From positions 1-37,668 of the forward strand of contig JAUYRZ010000008.1 of assembly GCA_030695565.1 (NCBI GenBank): DNA of 37,668 nucleotides, in the 5' to 3' direction. This document shows positions 15,202 through 23,589 of the stretch, piece after piece. The notes beneath the pieces are model-generated. The model was given only the letters and a program-made list of their open reading frames with translations. It had not been told where the DNA came from and made no database searches. Position numbers and translations under genes: made by a program. Positions within the stretch are counted from its first letter, which is position 1; each line of letters starts with the position of its first letter. The DNA is from Archangium sp. (GTDB lineage Bacteria > Myxococcota > Myxococcia > Myxococcales > Myxococcaceae).

Positions 15202-17019
15202 ATGAACGAACGACGGCGAAAGCTACTCGCCGAGCAGCTCAAAGAGATGTACTCGCGCCGCTCGCGCATCTTCTTCTGGCTGATGCTGGTGCAGTGGGCC
15301 GCTGCCATCGTGCTCACCCTCACCTGGCCGGCCAGTGGAGGCAGCACGTCCACCGCGGTGATCCTCGGAGGACTGATCGGCGTACCGGCGATGCTGCTCG
15401 CCGCGCTTCGTCCTGATGCGGTATTCACCCGGCACGCGATGGCGGTGGCGCAGCTGGGGTACTCCGCGGTGCTCAGTCACCTCACCGGCGGACACCTCGA
15501 GACTCACTTTCATGTGCTGGGCTCGCTGGTGTTTCTCGCGTTCTACCGCGACTGGGGGGTGCTCCTGACAGGCACGCTGATGTTCGGAGCGACGCACCTG
15601 TTCCGCGCGATGGTCTTGCCCGCGTCGGCGCTGGGGCCCACCAACTCCCAGTGGTGGAGCGTGGGCTTCGTCCTTGTCGTGCTCATGCTGGGCGTCCGCG
15701 AAGCCCTCCGGGAAATGAGGGAAGTGGCGAACAGCCGCATCGCGATGGAAGAATCGGCCGCGTCGGTCGAAGCGCGCGCGGCCGTGCGCACCGCGGAGCT
15801 CGAAGCCAGCCGCGAACAATATCGAACGTTGATCGACACGACACACACCCTGCCTTGGCGCTGGCTGCGTTCAGAGCGCCGGTTCATCTCCGTGGGCCAA
15901 CGCGCCAGCACGCTGCTCGGTTGCTCCGCGGAGACCTGGCTCGCGCCCGGCTTCTGGAAAGAGCGGCTGCACCCGGCCGACGTGGCGGTGGTCGACCAGG
16001 TGTGGGCCCGCGAGCGAGGCAACGCAGGGGCGGTCGACCTGGAGTTCAGGCTCAAACACGACGATGGGAGCTGGGTGTGGGTTCGCTCCATCGTCGGAGC
16101 TCAACACGACGACACCGCACCGATGCTGCAGGGCATCATGCTCGACGTGACGCTGCAGAAGCAGTTGGAGAACGAGCTCAACCAGGCACAGAAGCTGGAG
16201 TCGGTCGGCCGCCTCGCTTCGGGCATCGCGCACGAGATCAACACCCCCATTCAGTTCGTGGGCGACAGCATTCAGTTCATCTCAGATGCCTTCTCGGGGC
16301 TGCTCCCGTTGATCGCCGCGCAGCAGACGCTGCACCGCGCGGCCCTCAAAAGTGCGGTGACGCCCGAGCTCATCGCCGAGGTCACCAAGGCCGAGGAAGA
16401 AGCCGATCTCGACTACGTGCTGGAGAACGTGCCGCTCGCCCTCGAGCAATCAGTCGAGGGTCTCGAACGGGTGGCCACCCTGGTGCGCTCGATGAAGGAG
16501 TTCGCTCACCCTGACGCGAAAGAGAAGGCCGCAGCGGATCTCAACCGCGCAATCGAGTCGACCCTCGTCATCGCCCGCAACGAGTTCAAGTACGTCGCCG
16601 ACGTGACGACCAAGTTCGGAGACCTGCCGCCGGTCACCTGTCACTTGAGCGAGCTCAACCAGGTGTTCTTGAACATCATCGTCAACGCGGCGCATGCGAT
16701 CGGCGAGCGGGTCGCTGGCACCAGCGAACGGGGGCTGATCCGCATTCGCACGCGCATGGAGGGAGGGCAGGTCGAGGTCGCCATCTCCGATACCGGCGGC
16801 GGCATTCCCGATGCGGTGCGCCAGAAGATCTTCGAGCCCTTCTTCACCACCAAACCGGTGGGCAAGGGAACCGGCCAGGGCCTCGCCATCGCGCGCAGCG
16901 TGGTGGTGGAGAAACACCAGGGCACGCTGACCTTCGAGACCCAGCCCGGCGTGGGCACCACCTTCTTCATCCGCATTCCGTGTGAAGGCGCCGAAGAGGT
17001 CGTGCAACAGGCCGCGTGA
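15202..17019 (+). CDS. Membrane sensor histidine kinase with His-rich sensor and PAS domain
   Basis: A 605-residue hybrid-free histidine kinase. Residues 22-165 form about five membrane segments containing histidines H93, H98, H102, H104 and H132 (HLTGGHLETHFHVLGSLVF); this H-x-E-x-H-F-H plus Y-R-D-W pattern recurs in membrane sensor domains of bacterial chemoreceptors and kinases and could bind a metal or haem, which is inference. A coiled coil (about 166-205) leads to a PAS domain (206-318). The H box is GIAHEINTPIQF with H344. The ATPase domain has the N box (N495), DTGGGIP (D530) and a closing GKGTGQGLAIARSV. No receiver domain is fused and no response regulator is adjacent, so its partner is elsewhere. 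It ends one base before the convergent catalase gene. Confidence 0.88.
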   Translation: MNERRRKLLAEQLKEMYSRRSRIFFWLMLVQWAAAIVLTLTWPASGGSTSTAVILGGLIGVPAMLLAALRPDAVFTRHAMAVAQLGYSAVLSHLTGGHLETHFHVLGSLVFLAFYRDWGVLLTGTLMFGATHLFRAMVLPASALGPTNSQWWSVGFVLVVLMLGVREALREMREVANSRIAMEESAASVEARAAVRTAELEASREQYRTLIDTTHTLPWRWLRSERRFISVGQRASTLLGCSAETWLAPGFWKERLHPADVAVVDQVWARERGNAGAVDLEFRLKHDDGSWVWVRSIVGAQHDDTAPMLQGIMLDVTLQKQLENELNQAQKLESVGRLASGIAHEINTPIQFVGDSIQFISDAFSGLLPLIAAQQTLHRAALKSAVTPELIAEVTKAEEEADLDYVLENVPLALEQSVEGLERVATLVRSMKEFAHPDAKEKAAADLNRAIESTLVIARNEFKYVADVTTKFGDLPPVTCHLSELNQVFLNIIVNAAHAIGERVAGTSERGLIRIRTRMEGGQVEVAISDTGGGIPDAVRQKIFEPFFTTKPVGKGTGQGLAIARSVVVEKHQGTLTFETQPGVGTTFFIRIPCEGAEEVVQQAA

Positions 17020-17020
17020 A

Positions 17021-19465
17021 TCAGACCGCCGGGGGATCGCTCTCGCGCCCGAAGTGGCGGTGTTGGGCCAGCGCTCCGATGAAGGCTGCGACCTTGCCGA
17101 GCACCAGCCCGGGATCCTTCGCGCCATCAGGCAACGTGTCGGGCAGTCCGGCCGCGTCGAACAACGAGCTGCCTTCTCCCAGCAGGAGGATCGTCTTGCA
17201 GTGGCGGTACTGATCTTTCACGAACTCCACCGCCTGCCCGAACTCGGCCAGCGCGTGATCGTTCGCGGGGATCACCACCGCATCCCAGAGCACGGAAGGC
17301 GCGACCTCGAGCGAGGCCTCGACGTGAATGGGCTCGCCCGTGGCCGGCTCCACCTGGCCCAGCCGCACGCCGAGGAACCGGGGTACCGCGCCCGCCTTCA
17401 CCAACGCCGCGTGAGCCGCACGCAGTGACTCACCGTCGATGCCATCGGCGACCAGCAACGCCACCTTGCGGGTCTTCACGCCCAGCTCACCGGGGCGCGC
17501 GAGCAGCGACAACGCCGGGGACGTCTCGACCTCGGGTTTGCTGGGTTGGGCGAGCACCCGCTCCTGCGCGGGGGGCACCGGCATGCCCAGCCCATCGGCC
17601 ACGGCCTGGGCGAGCCCGGCGTCGACGTTCACCAACATCGAGATCACCCGCTCGCGAATGGCCTGCGGCTGCACCTTGGTGAGCTCGAACCGAAACGCGC
17701 CGATGAGGTGGTTCTGCTCGACGGGCGACTGGCTCTTGAAGAACAGCCGCGCCTGGGTGAAGTGATCGGCGAACTTCTCGGGCTTGCCGCGCACCTTGTC
17801 GTCCTGCACCGGCGCGGGGAACGTGGTGAAGCCGCGCAGGCCCGCCTGGAACGGGCAACCACCGCCCAGGGAGTTGGGCTCGTACGCCACCCGGCCACGC
17901 GGGATCGCCTGGCGGTGCATTCCGTCACGCTGGTTGTTGTGCACCTGGGCGACCGACGAGTTGATGGGCAGCTCGTGGAAGTTGGGGCCGCCCAGGCGGC
18001 TGAGCTGGGTGTCGAAGTAGGAGTGATGCCGGCCCTGCAGCAGCGGGTCGTTGCTGGTGTCGATGCCCGGGATCATGTTCATCGTTCCGAAGGCGACCTG
18101 CTCGGTCTCGGCGAAGAAGTTGTCGGGGTTGCGGTTGAGAACCATGCGGCCGACGGGCTGCACCGGCACCAGCTCTTCAGGCACGATCTTGGTGGCGTCG
18201 AGCACGTCGAAGCTGAACTTGTCGGCCTGCGCGTCGGTGAAGACCTGCAGCCCCAGCTCCCACTCGGGGAAGTTGCCCGCTTCGATCGCTTCCCACAGAT
18301 CGCGGCGGTGGAAGTCGGGATCGGCGCCGTTGATCTTCACCGCCTCGTCCCACACCACCGAGTGCGTGCCGGCGGCCGGCGCCCAGTGGAACTTGCAGAA
18401 GCGCGACTGCCCTTGCTCGTTGACGAGCCGGAAGGTGTGAACGCCGAAGCCCTGCATCATGCGGTAGCTGCGCGGGATGGCGCGATCCGACATCACCCAC
18501 ATCAACATGTGCGTCGACTCGGGCATCAACGAGACGAAGTCCCAGAAGGTGTCGTGCGCGCTGGCGGCTTGCGGCATGCCGTGGTGCGGCTCGGGCTTCA
18601 CCGCGTGCACCAGGTCGGGGAACTTCATCGCGTCTTGAATGAAGAAGACGGGGATGTTGTTGCCGACGATGTCCCAGTTGCCTTCGTCCGTATAGAACCT
18701 GGTCGCGAAGCCGCGAACGTCGCGGGCGAGATCGAACGAGCCGCGTTCACCGGCCACCGTCGAGAAGCGCACGAAGACGGGAGTGCGTTTGCCCTTGCTG
18801 GCGAACGGGGCCGCGCGGGTCAATGACTTGAGCGAGTCGTACGCCTCGAAGTAGCCGTGCGCGCCCGAGCCGCGCGCATGCACGACGCGCTCGGGGATCC
18901 GCTCGTGATCGAAGTGGGTGATCTTCTCGCGGAGGATGAAGTCTTCCATCAGCGTGGGGCCGCGCAGGCCGGCCTTGAGCGAGTTCTGATTGTCGCTGAC
19001 CTGAGTGCCCATGTTGGTGGTGAGCGCCCGGCCTCCGGAGTCCACCCGCGCGCGATCGAGCGGCCCGTTTCCGGGGTTGAAGCCGTCGGGAGGCACGCCC
19101 TTGCCGACCTTCGCCGACGCGGTGTTCTCGGTCACCGTGCTCGCGGCATCGATCGGATCATGCGGGGGCACCGGCACGCCCGCTTCAGGCGAATGCCCGT
19201 GCTCGAGCCCGAACTCGCTGGGCTTGAGCGGATTGGACGGTACGGCGGCGCTGGCCAGCTGCGCTCCCACCTTCTGGGTGGCGAGCTTCTGCTTGTTCGA
19301 ACCCTCGAGCGATTTGGCGCCCGCTTGATCGAGCTGCGAAGTCGACGGCCCGGCAAAGGTCGCGAGCACCGTACCGATGCTTTCGACTGCAGGCGCGCGC
19401 ACGCCCTGCCTCGGCTTTCCGTTGGACGAAGGTTTTGCACCACGCTTGCTGGGGAGTTTGGGCAT
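17021..19465 (-). CDS. katE: Large-subunit (clade 2, HPII-like) catalase
   Basis: An 814-residue monofunctional haem catalase that dismutates hydrogen peroxide. The first 130 residues are a low-complexity, Lys/Ala/Pro-rich extension. Catalytic H196 ([17 protein letters not shown]), N269 ([11 protein letters not shown]) and the haem-ligand Y483 (SYFDTQ) are spaced 73 and 287 residues from the histidine, as H128, N201 and Y415 are in Escherichia coli HPII. The C-terminal 150 residues (from about 665, [20 protein letters not shown]) form the DJ-1/glutamine-amidotransferase-like domain typical of clade 2. The residue aligned with HPII H392, which makes the His-Tyr crosslink, is G460. The start at 19465 gives a sensible N-terminus; 19489 is an alternative, neither with a strong ribosome site. 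It ends one base from the convergent kinase gene. Confidence 0.93.
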   Translation of the reverse strand: MPKLPSKRGAKPSSNGKPRQGVRAPAVESIGTVLATFAGPSTSQLDQAGAKSLEGSNKQKLATQKVGAQLASAAVPSNPLKPSEFGLEHGHSPEAGVPVPPHDPIDAASTVTENTASAKVGKGVPPDGFNPGNGPLDRARVDSGGRALTTNMGTQVSDNQNSLKAGLRGPTLMEDFILREKITHFDHERIPERVVHARGSGAHGYFEAYDSLKSLTRAAPFASKGKRTPVFVRFSTVAGERGSFDLARDVRGFATRFYTDEGNWDIVGNNIPVFFIQDAMKFPDLVHAVKPEPHHGMPQAASAHDTFWDFVSLMPESTHMLMWVMSDRAIPRSYRMMQGFGVHTFRLVNEQGQSRFCKFHWAPAAGTHSVVWDEAVKINGADPDFHRRDLWEAIEAGNFPEWELGLQVFTDAQADKFSFDVLDATKIVPEELVPVQPVGRMVLNRNPDNFFAETEQVAFGTMNMIPGIDTSNDPLLQGRHHSYFDTQLSRLGGPNFHELPINSSVAQVHNNQRDGMHRQAIPRGRVAYEPNSLGGGCPFQAGLRGFTTFPAPVQDDKVRGKPEKFADHFTQARLFFKSQSPVEQNHLIGAFRFELTKVQPQAIRERVISMLVNVDAGLAQAVADGLGMPVPPAQERVLAQPSKPEVETSPALSLLARPGELGVKTRKVALLVADGIDGESLRAAHAALVKAGAVPRFLGVRLGQVEPATGEPIHVEASLEVAPSVLWDAVVIPANDHALAEFGQAVEFVKDQYRHCKTILLLGEGSSLFDAAGLPDTLPDGAKDPGLVLGKVAAFIGALAQHRHFGRESDPPAV

Positions 19466-19556
19466 GGGGAGCCCATGAGCCAAATCCATGCCACGCGAGA
19501 CGGGAGCTAGCGCCCAGCCGCCGTGAGACCGATGCCCAGACCTTCGTTGGCGGCGG

Positions 19557-19916
19557 TCAGTCGGCGAGCAGTTTCTGAAGCTCGCCACTCTCCGCGAGCT
19601 TCTTCAAGTCACTGGCGCCACCGACGAAGGTGCCCTTCACGAAGACGAGCGGGAAGGTCGGCCAGCCCACCCAGATCTTCAGGGCGAGGCGGCGCCGCCA
19701 GCCGGAGAAATAGCTGCCGTACTGGAGGTACCGGTAAGGCACCTTCTGCTCTTCGAGGATCTTCCGGGCCTTCTTGCCGGGCGCCAGGCCCGACACCCCG
19801 ACCACCACCACCTTCTCATCGGTGACCGCCCTGGCCACCTCCGCAACGAGGTCGGAGTGGAAGGCCTTCTGCACTTCAGCCACGGCAGGAAGAACGGGGG
19901 GGCGAGCGGGTGTCAT
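19557..19916 (-). CDS. Glutaredoxin-like protein lacking all cysteines
   Basis: A 119-residue protein with the fold pattern of monothiol (CGFS-type) glutaredoxins. The strand DEKVVVVGVSG is followed by the helix KKARKILEEQKVPYRYLQYG, then GWPTFPLVFVKGTFVGGASD with the conserved T-x-P loop, and a closing L-x-E-S-G-E-L helix. The active-site loop, C-P-Y-C or C-G-F-S in known members, reads GLAPGKK, and the protein has no cysteine anywhere. It therefore cannot act as a thiol oxidoreductase or ligate an iron-sulfur cluster through cysteine; a binding or regulatory role is possible. It is divergent from a phytochelatin-synthase-like gene, with about 95 bp between the starts. The ATG at 19916 is chosen over a GTG at 19922. 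Confidence 0.75.
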   Translation of the reverse strand: MTPARPPVLPAVAEVQKAFHSDLVAEVARAVTDEKVVVVGVSGLAPGKKARKILEEQKVPYRYLQYGSYFSGWRRRLALKIWVGWPTFPLVFVKGTFVGGASDLKKLAESGELQKLLAD

Positions 19917-19979
19917 GTACACGCACCGTATCGGTCTCCCCTGCCCCGCGCATCAAGCAGCACAATTCTTCACGGAGGC

Positions 19980-20051
19980 ATGCGCACCAGTCCGTTACCC
20001 ATCGTGCCCCCATGCTCCGTTCTTCGATGCCGTTGCCGTCCATCAGGTTGA
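19980..20051 (+). CDS. Possible 23-codon Cys-containing leader ORF
   Basis: A short frame (MRTSPLPIVPPCSVLRCRCR then PSG, stop) starts at an ATG with GGAGG a few bases upstream, the best ribosome site in this stretch. It overlaps the start of the phytochelatin-synthase-like gene in another frame, ending inside that gene's first codons. Three of its 23 residues are cysteine. It could be a translated leader controlling the overlapping gene, or simply chance. Confidence 0.3.
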   Translation: MRTSPLPIVPPCSVLRCRCRPSG

Positions 20052-20590
20052 GCCCGACGTATCAGCGGCGTGAGCTGATCGAGAAGGCGTGGGAGCTCCC
20101 CGTCGCGAGGTTGTACGCCCCGCTTCTCTCCCAGAGCTTCAAGTCGATCTGTGGCCCGACCAGTGTCGCCAATGTGCTGCGTTCGATGGGCGTGCGCACC
20201 GGCACCAATCCATTCACCCGCTTCGGGGTCAGGGCGATGAGCCTCGACCAGGTGGTGAACGAGTCGCGCGAGGTGGTGCCAAAGGAGTGGCGCGTGAGCG
20301 CAGTGCGCACGAGGTCGGTCGAGCAACTGCGCGTACAGCTCCGGGAATCGAATGATCCGAGCCGGCGCTTCGTGAGCAACTTCGCGCGCTCCTCACTCTT
20401 CGGCGGCGGCAGTGGTCATCACTCCCCCCTCGGCGGCTATCTGGAAGCTGAAGATCTCGCGTTCGTGCTCGACGTGAACTCGGGCTTCGGCCCGTGGTTG
20501 GTCGAGGCAGCGCGACTGTTCGACGCGATGAACACTGGCGACTGGTCGGGTGGCCTCACCCGCGGTCTCGCGCGCTACGAACGCGAGTGA
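20012..20590 (+). CDS. Phytochelatin-synthase-like papain-fold protein
   Basis: A 192-residue protein matching the catalytic domain of phytochelatin synthases, clan CA peptidase-like enzymes that remove glycine from glutathione and, in eukaryotes, transfer gamma-Glu-Cys to make metal-binding peptides. The triad is in order: C47 in SFKSICGPTSVANVLRSMG, H136 in GSGHHSPLGGY and D154 in FVLDVNSGFGPWLV. The 18-residue spacing of H136 and D154 equals that of H162 and D180 in the Arabidopsis enzyme. It lacks the C-terminal Cys-rich metal-sensing domain, as bacterial homologues do; these mostly hydrolyse glutathione. No signal peptide is evident. The start at 20012 is uncertain (20027 is possible). 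Substrate in this organism is inferred. Confidence 0.82.
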   Translation: MLRSSMPLPSIRLSPTYQRRELIEKAWELPVARLYAPLLSQSFKSICGPTSVANVLRSMGVRTGTNPFTRFGVRAMSLDQVVNESREVVPKEWRVSAVRTRSVEQLRVQLRESNDPSRRFVSNFARSSLFGGGSGHHSPLGGYLEAEDLAFVLDVNSGFGPWLVEAARLFDAMNTGDWSGGLTRGLARYERE

Positions 20591-20663
20591 CCTGACGAGA
20601 GCAGTCGAGGGGCTCCTTGTCGTCAGACCGCTTCGCAGGTGAAGGCGGAGGTGATGCCAGAGA

Positions 20664-20714
20664 GTGTGGCCTGGCAGGTCACACTCCCGGATCATTGTGG
20701 CCTGGCAGGCCACA
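20664..20714. promoter_or_regulatory. Two tandem palindromes, candidate operator pair
   Basis: GTGTGGCCTGGCAGGTCACAC at 20664-20684 (nine of ten arm bases match) and TGTGGCCTGGCAGGCCACA at 20696-20714 (perfect nine-base arms) are two near-identical odd palindromes centred at 20674 and 20705. The 31-bp spacing is about three helical turns, placing both on the same DNA face. They lie 60-110 bp before the lipoprotein start at 20774. A one-base centre suits protein binding better than a hairpin, and no T-tract follows. The cognate regulator is unknown. Confidence 0.5.
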
Positions 20715-20773
20715 GTTCTGAGCCCCGCACGCTCGGGAGATGATGGGCGCGCGCCTTGCTAGGTCCTCGCGAC

Positions 20774-22156
20774 ATGCGCCATGTGATGTTGACCCTCGCC
20801 CTGTGTTCCGCCTGTGGCCTCGAGCAAGAAGAGCCCGCCTCCTACGCTCGCCAGGACGAGCTGAGACGGCGTGGTGACGACGACGGCATCATCATCATGA
20901 ACGGCCTCTCGCCGGCTCACCTCGGCGAGAACCTGCTGCTCAACGACGCGCACACGCGCTCGAAGTTGATCGGCTCGAGCCTGTCGACCGCCAGCTTCGC
21001 TTCGGGAGAACTGGCCACCGCCGTCCGTGAAGATCCGCGCGCGCGCGAAGTGCTGAAGTACGTGGTGCGCTGCGCGCTCGGCCCGAGCTCATCGGTGACC
21101 GCTGGCGGCGTCACCTCCGTGGGCCAGGCCGAGCTGTGCCCGAGCTGGGCCACCGGCGGCATCGCCTCTGACGTGAGCTGCCAGCGGCGGGTGACGTCGT
21201 GCCTGCTGGGCGTCTCCAACGTGATGGGCGTGCACGTGCCGGTGTCGATGCGAGGCGCCGGCGTGGGGAGTGCGGCGGCGCCTTCGATGCATCCGCGATC
21301 GTTTCTCCCCAGCGGCGCGCCGGTGAGGAGCCTGCAGCCGTGTGGAGCGAACTCGTACGGCGTTCGCAGCGACTGCGGTTGGGGGCCGGTCGACGACGCG
21401 GCTGCCGAGGCGGCGCAGGTCGACATGGTCTTCGCGTGCACGCCCCGCTCGCTGGTGAAGGTGGGAGCAGGCAGCACGTGCGCAGGTGGGCCGCTGGGCA
21501 CGATGAGCCCGGGCTCCGACAAGGTGCTGCGGGTGTGCTCGGGCATCGCGGCGTGCGATCACGCGTCGGCGCTCGCCGAGAACGAGGGTGCGTGTGGCTC
21601 GATTCGGCCGCACGTCCAGTTCACCTGCCCTGACAGCGGCACCTACGTGGTGATGCAGCGTGACTACGCGGTCTATTTCCCCGCGCGGACGCCCGGCACG
21701 ATGACCGTCGGCCAGGCCGGCAGCCTGGGCCCCGCGAGCGAGGCGAGCCTCTTCCCTCACCGTGAAGGCGCGTTCTACGGCACGGTGTTCGAAGGGGCCC
21801 TCGGCCGGAAAGTCACCTTCGATGCCGTGAAAGGTGAGCTGGTGACGACCGTCTCCTCCTACAAGGAGCCCATCTTCGAGAGGCTCTACTCGTGCCTCGA
21901 CGCGGAGTGGAATGCACCCGAGGCGTACCAGGCTCGGCGGCTCTGCGGCCTCGGTGGCCAGTGTCTGTCTGACAGCCAGGGCGTGTGCCAGGCCGGCGTC
22001 TGCGGCGTGATGGACGATTCACCTGCGGGCAGCGGCTGGTTCTCGTCGTGCAAAGGGCGCGATGGGCTGCACTACGATGAGGCGCTCACCACCTTCTTGC
22101 GCCAACCGTGCGAGCTGATCTCCCAGAACACGCAAGACGCGGCCTGTCAGCGCTGA
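20774..22156 (+). CDS. Cysteine-rich lipoprotein of unknown function
   Basis: A 460-residue exported protein. The N-terminus (MRHVMLTLALCSACGLEQEE) has a hydrophobic core ending in CSAC-G, which can serve as an atypical lipobox; an Asp/Arg-rich stretch (RRRGDDDG) follows. The mature part has about 18 cysteines spread in short spaced groups (CPSWATGG, SCQRRVTSC, CGLGGQCLSDSQGVCQAGVC), suggesting several disulfides and surface exposure. The C-terminal group resembles the Cys-rich repeats seen in many myxobacterial surface proteins. No enzyme motif was recognised. It stands alone, with the tandem palindromes upstream, so it may be individually regulated. The ATG at 20774 is chosen because it opens the signal sequence. 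Confidence 0.7.
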   Translation: MRHVMLTLALCSACGLEQEEPASYARQDELRRRGDDDGIIIMNGLSPAHLGENLLLNDAHTRSKLIGSSLSTASFASGELATAVREDPRAREVLKYVVRCALGPSSSVTAGGVTSVGQAELCPSWATGGIASDVSCQRRVTSCLLGVSNVMGVHVPVSMRGAGVGSAAAPSMHPRSFLPSGAPVRSLQPCGANSYGVRSDCGWGPVDDAAAEAAQVDMVFACTPRSLVKVGAGSTCAGGPLGTMSPGSDKVLRVCSGIAACDHASALAENEGACGSIRPHVQFTCPDSGTYVVMQRDYAVYFPARTPGTMTVGQAGSLGPASEASLFPHREGAFYGTVFEGALGRKVTFDAVKGELVTTVSSYKEPIFERLYSCLDAEWNAPEAYQARRLCGLGGQCLSDSQGVCQAGVCGVMDDSPAGSGWFSSCKGRDGLHYDEALTTFLRQPCELISQNTQDAACQR

Positions 22157-22288
22157 CGGGCAGGATCGCCGCGGTCGACCCGGGCTGAGGCGCAAGCGCG
22201 CTACAGCTCGCCGGCGCTTCCCTGGGGCGCCCGACGGAACGGAGCGTGCACGACTCTGGCGGACAGCCACCCGACCAGAGGAGCAGTC

Positions 22289-22786
22289 ATGGACGCAATC
22301 GCACTGTTGGAAGAGCAGCACGCAGAAGTGATGGAGATGATGGAGCTCCTCAAGGAGTCGTCGCCAGGGCGCGAGCGCAACGAGACGTTCAAGAAGCTGC
22401 AGCGCGCGTTGATGGCGCACATGGTGATCGAAGAAGAGCTGCTCTACCCCGTCGTCGCGAGCCGCACCGAAGAAGGCGAGCCGGTGGCGGAAGGGTACGA
22501 GGAGCACTCCGGAGCGCGCGTGTCGATGACCCGCTGTGCGCGAGCACTGAAGGAAGACGACTTGTTCAAGGTGCGCATCGGCGTGCTGAAGGAGATGATC
22601 TCGCATCACGTGAAAGAGGAGCGAGAGGCGATCCTTCCGCAAGTTCGCCAGGTGATGGACGCGAACGAGCGCAAAGAACTCGGAGCGCAGATGAAGGCAC
22701 TCTTCGAGAAGGTGCGGCGCACCGGTCGTGCAGGCGCCGGCCTCAATCGCAAGACCACGGCCAGAGAGCTCAGAGCCCTGAGCTGA
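22289..22786 (+). CDS. Hemerythrin (HHE) domain protein
   Basis: A 165-residue all-helical protein with the HHE cation-binding pattern. Candidate di-iron ligands are H11 (LLEEQHAEV), H44 with E48 (MAHMVIEEELLYP), H73 (YEEHSGA) and H106/H107 with E110 (MISHHVKEER), in the expected helix order. Bacterial single-domain hemerythrins bind oxygen or nitric oxide at a non-haem di-iron centre, or protect iron-sulfur proteins. A lysine/arginine-rich tail follows the domain. The ATG at 22289 has AGGAG at a good distance (aggagcagtc before the ATG). The gene is monocistronic, with a strong GC-rich hairpin 31 bp beyond its stop. Confidence 0.88.
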   Translation: MDAIALLEEQHAEVMEMMELLKESSPGRERNETFKKLQRALMAHMVIEEELLYPVVASRTEEGEPVAEGYEEHSGARVSMTRCARALKEDDLFKVRIGVLKEMISHHVKEEREAILPQVRQVMDANERKELGAQMKALFEKVRRTGRAGAGLNRKTTARELRALS

Positions 22787-22817
22787 AACAAACGAAGAAC
22801 AAGGAACGAAATGAGTC

Positions 22818-22860
22818 CCCTCTCCCTTCGGGCCCTTCGGGAGAGGGTCAGGGTGAGGGC
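22818..22860 (+). repeat. REP-like hairpin element, likely also a terminator
   Basis: CCCTCTCCC (22818-22826) and GGGAGAGGG (22839-22847) form a nine-base perfect stem around a 12-base loop, followed by TCAGGGTGAGGG. The same combination, a CCCTCTCCC stem plus a GGGTGAGGG tail, is seen in widespread intergenic REP-type sequences of proteobacteria. No T-tract follows. It sits between the hemerythrin stop and the response regulator start and may end or stabilise the upstream transcript. Only one copy was seen in the window. Confidence 0.6.
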
Positions 22861-22926
22861 CTCACTTCCTGTTCGAAACGAACGAAGCCATGATCGAGAT
22901 GCTGCCAGTTGCGGTAGAGGCAGGCG

Positions 22927-23589
22927 ATGATCGTGAAGGAGCCGACCCCGGTCCGCGTGGCCCTCGTGGAGGATCACGCCCCGACGCGCGCGGCGCTGGA
23001 GAAACTGCTCGCTGAGTTTCCTGCGCTGGTGACGCTGGCCGGCTCGTTCGCGAGCGCGGAGGCGTTGCGGCCCGCACTCGGCCGGCTCGAGTTCGAGGTG
23101 GCCCTGATCGATCTCCACCTGCCTGGCACGAGCGGTCACGCGCTCATCGGCGAGCTGACCACGGCCGCGCCAGCCGTTCGTTCGCTGGCGCTCACCGCCT
23201 TCGACAACGAAGGAGACGTGCTGGAGGCAGTGCGAGCCGGTGCGTTCGGCTACCTCCTCAAGGACGAACCCAAGGCACGCCTGATCGCCGCCATCTGCGA
23301 GGCCGCCGCGGGCGCGCACCCCGTCTCGAGTCGCGTCGCCGGCTTCCTGTTCGCACACACCCGGCGCGCCCCGCCCCCGGTGTCCCTGAGCGATCGCGAG
23401 GAAGAGCTCGCCGGCTGTCTGTCGGAGGGGCTGAGCTACAGCGAGTGTGCCGGGCGCATGGGCATCAGCCTGGGCACCGTGCAGGACTACGTGAAGCGGC
23501 TGTACCGAAAGCTCGACGTCAACTCGAAGAAGGAAGTGCGAACGTGGGTCGCGATGCACTTCGCCCGCGAGCCCGGCAAGCTCAGCTGA
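22927..23589 (+). CDS. NarL/FixJ-family response regulator
   Basis: A 220-residue two-domain regulator. The receiver domain (about residues 8-125) has the acidic pocket VALVEDHAPT (D16), the phosphoacceptor D62 in ALIDLHLPGTSG, the T in SLALTAFDNE and the lysine in GYLLKDEPKA. The C-terminal LuxR-type HTH runs from about 152 to 214 (LSDREEELAGCLSEGLSYSE and ISLGTVQDYVKRLYRKLDVN). Its last eight bases overlap the end of the convergent kinase gene at 23582. Together with that kinase and the next one it makes a three-gene signalling locus. A NarL-type regulator is the normal partner of HisKA_3 kinases, which fits both neighbours. Confidence 0.9.
   Translation: MIVKEPTPVRVALVEDHAPTRAALEKLLAEFPALVTLAGSFASAEALRPALGRLEFEVALIDLHLPGTSGHALIGELTTAAPAVRSLALTAFDNEGDVLEAVRAGAFGYLLKDEPKARLIAAICEAAAGAHPVSSRVAGFLFAHTRRAPPPVSLSDREEELAGCLSEGLSYSECAGRMGISLGTVQDYVKRLYRKLDVNSKKEVRTWVAMHFAREPGKLS

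Noticed and set aside
22818-22860. GC-rich inverted repeat as a CRISPR or mobile-element end
   Set aside because: Single copy, REP-type layout, no spacer series or transposase nearby.
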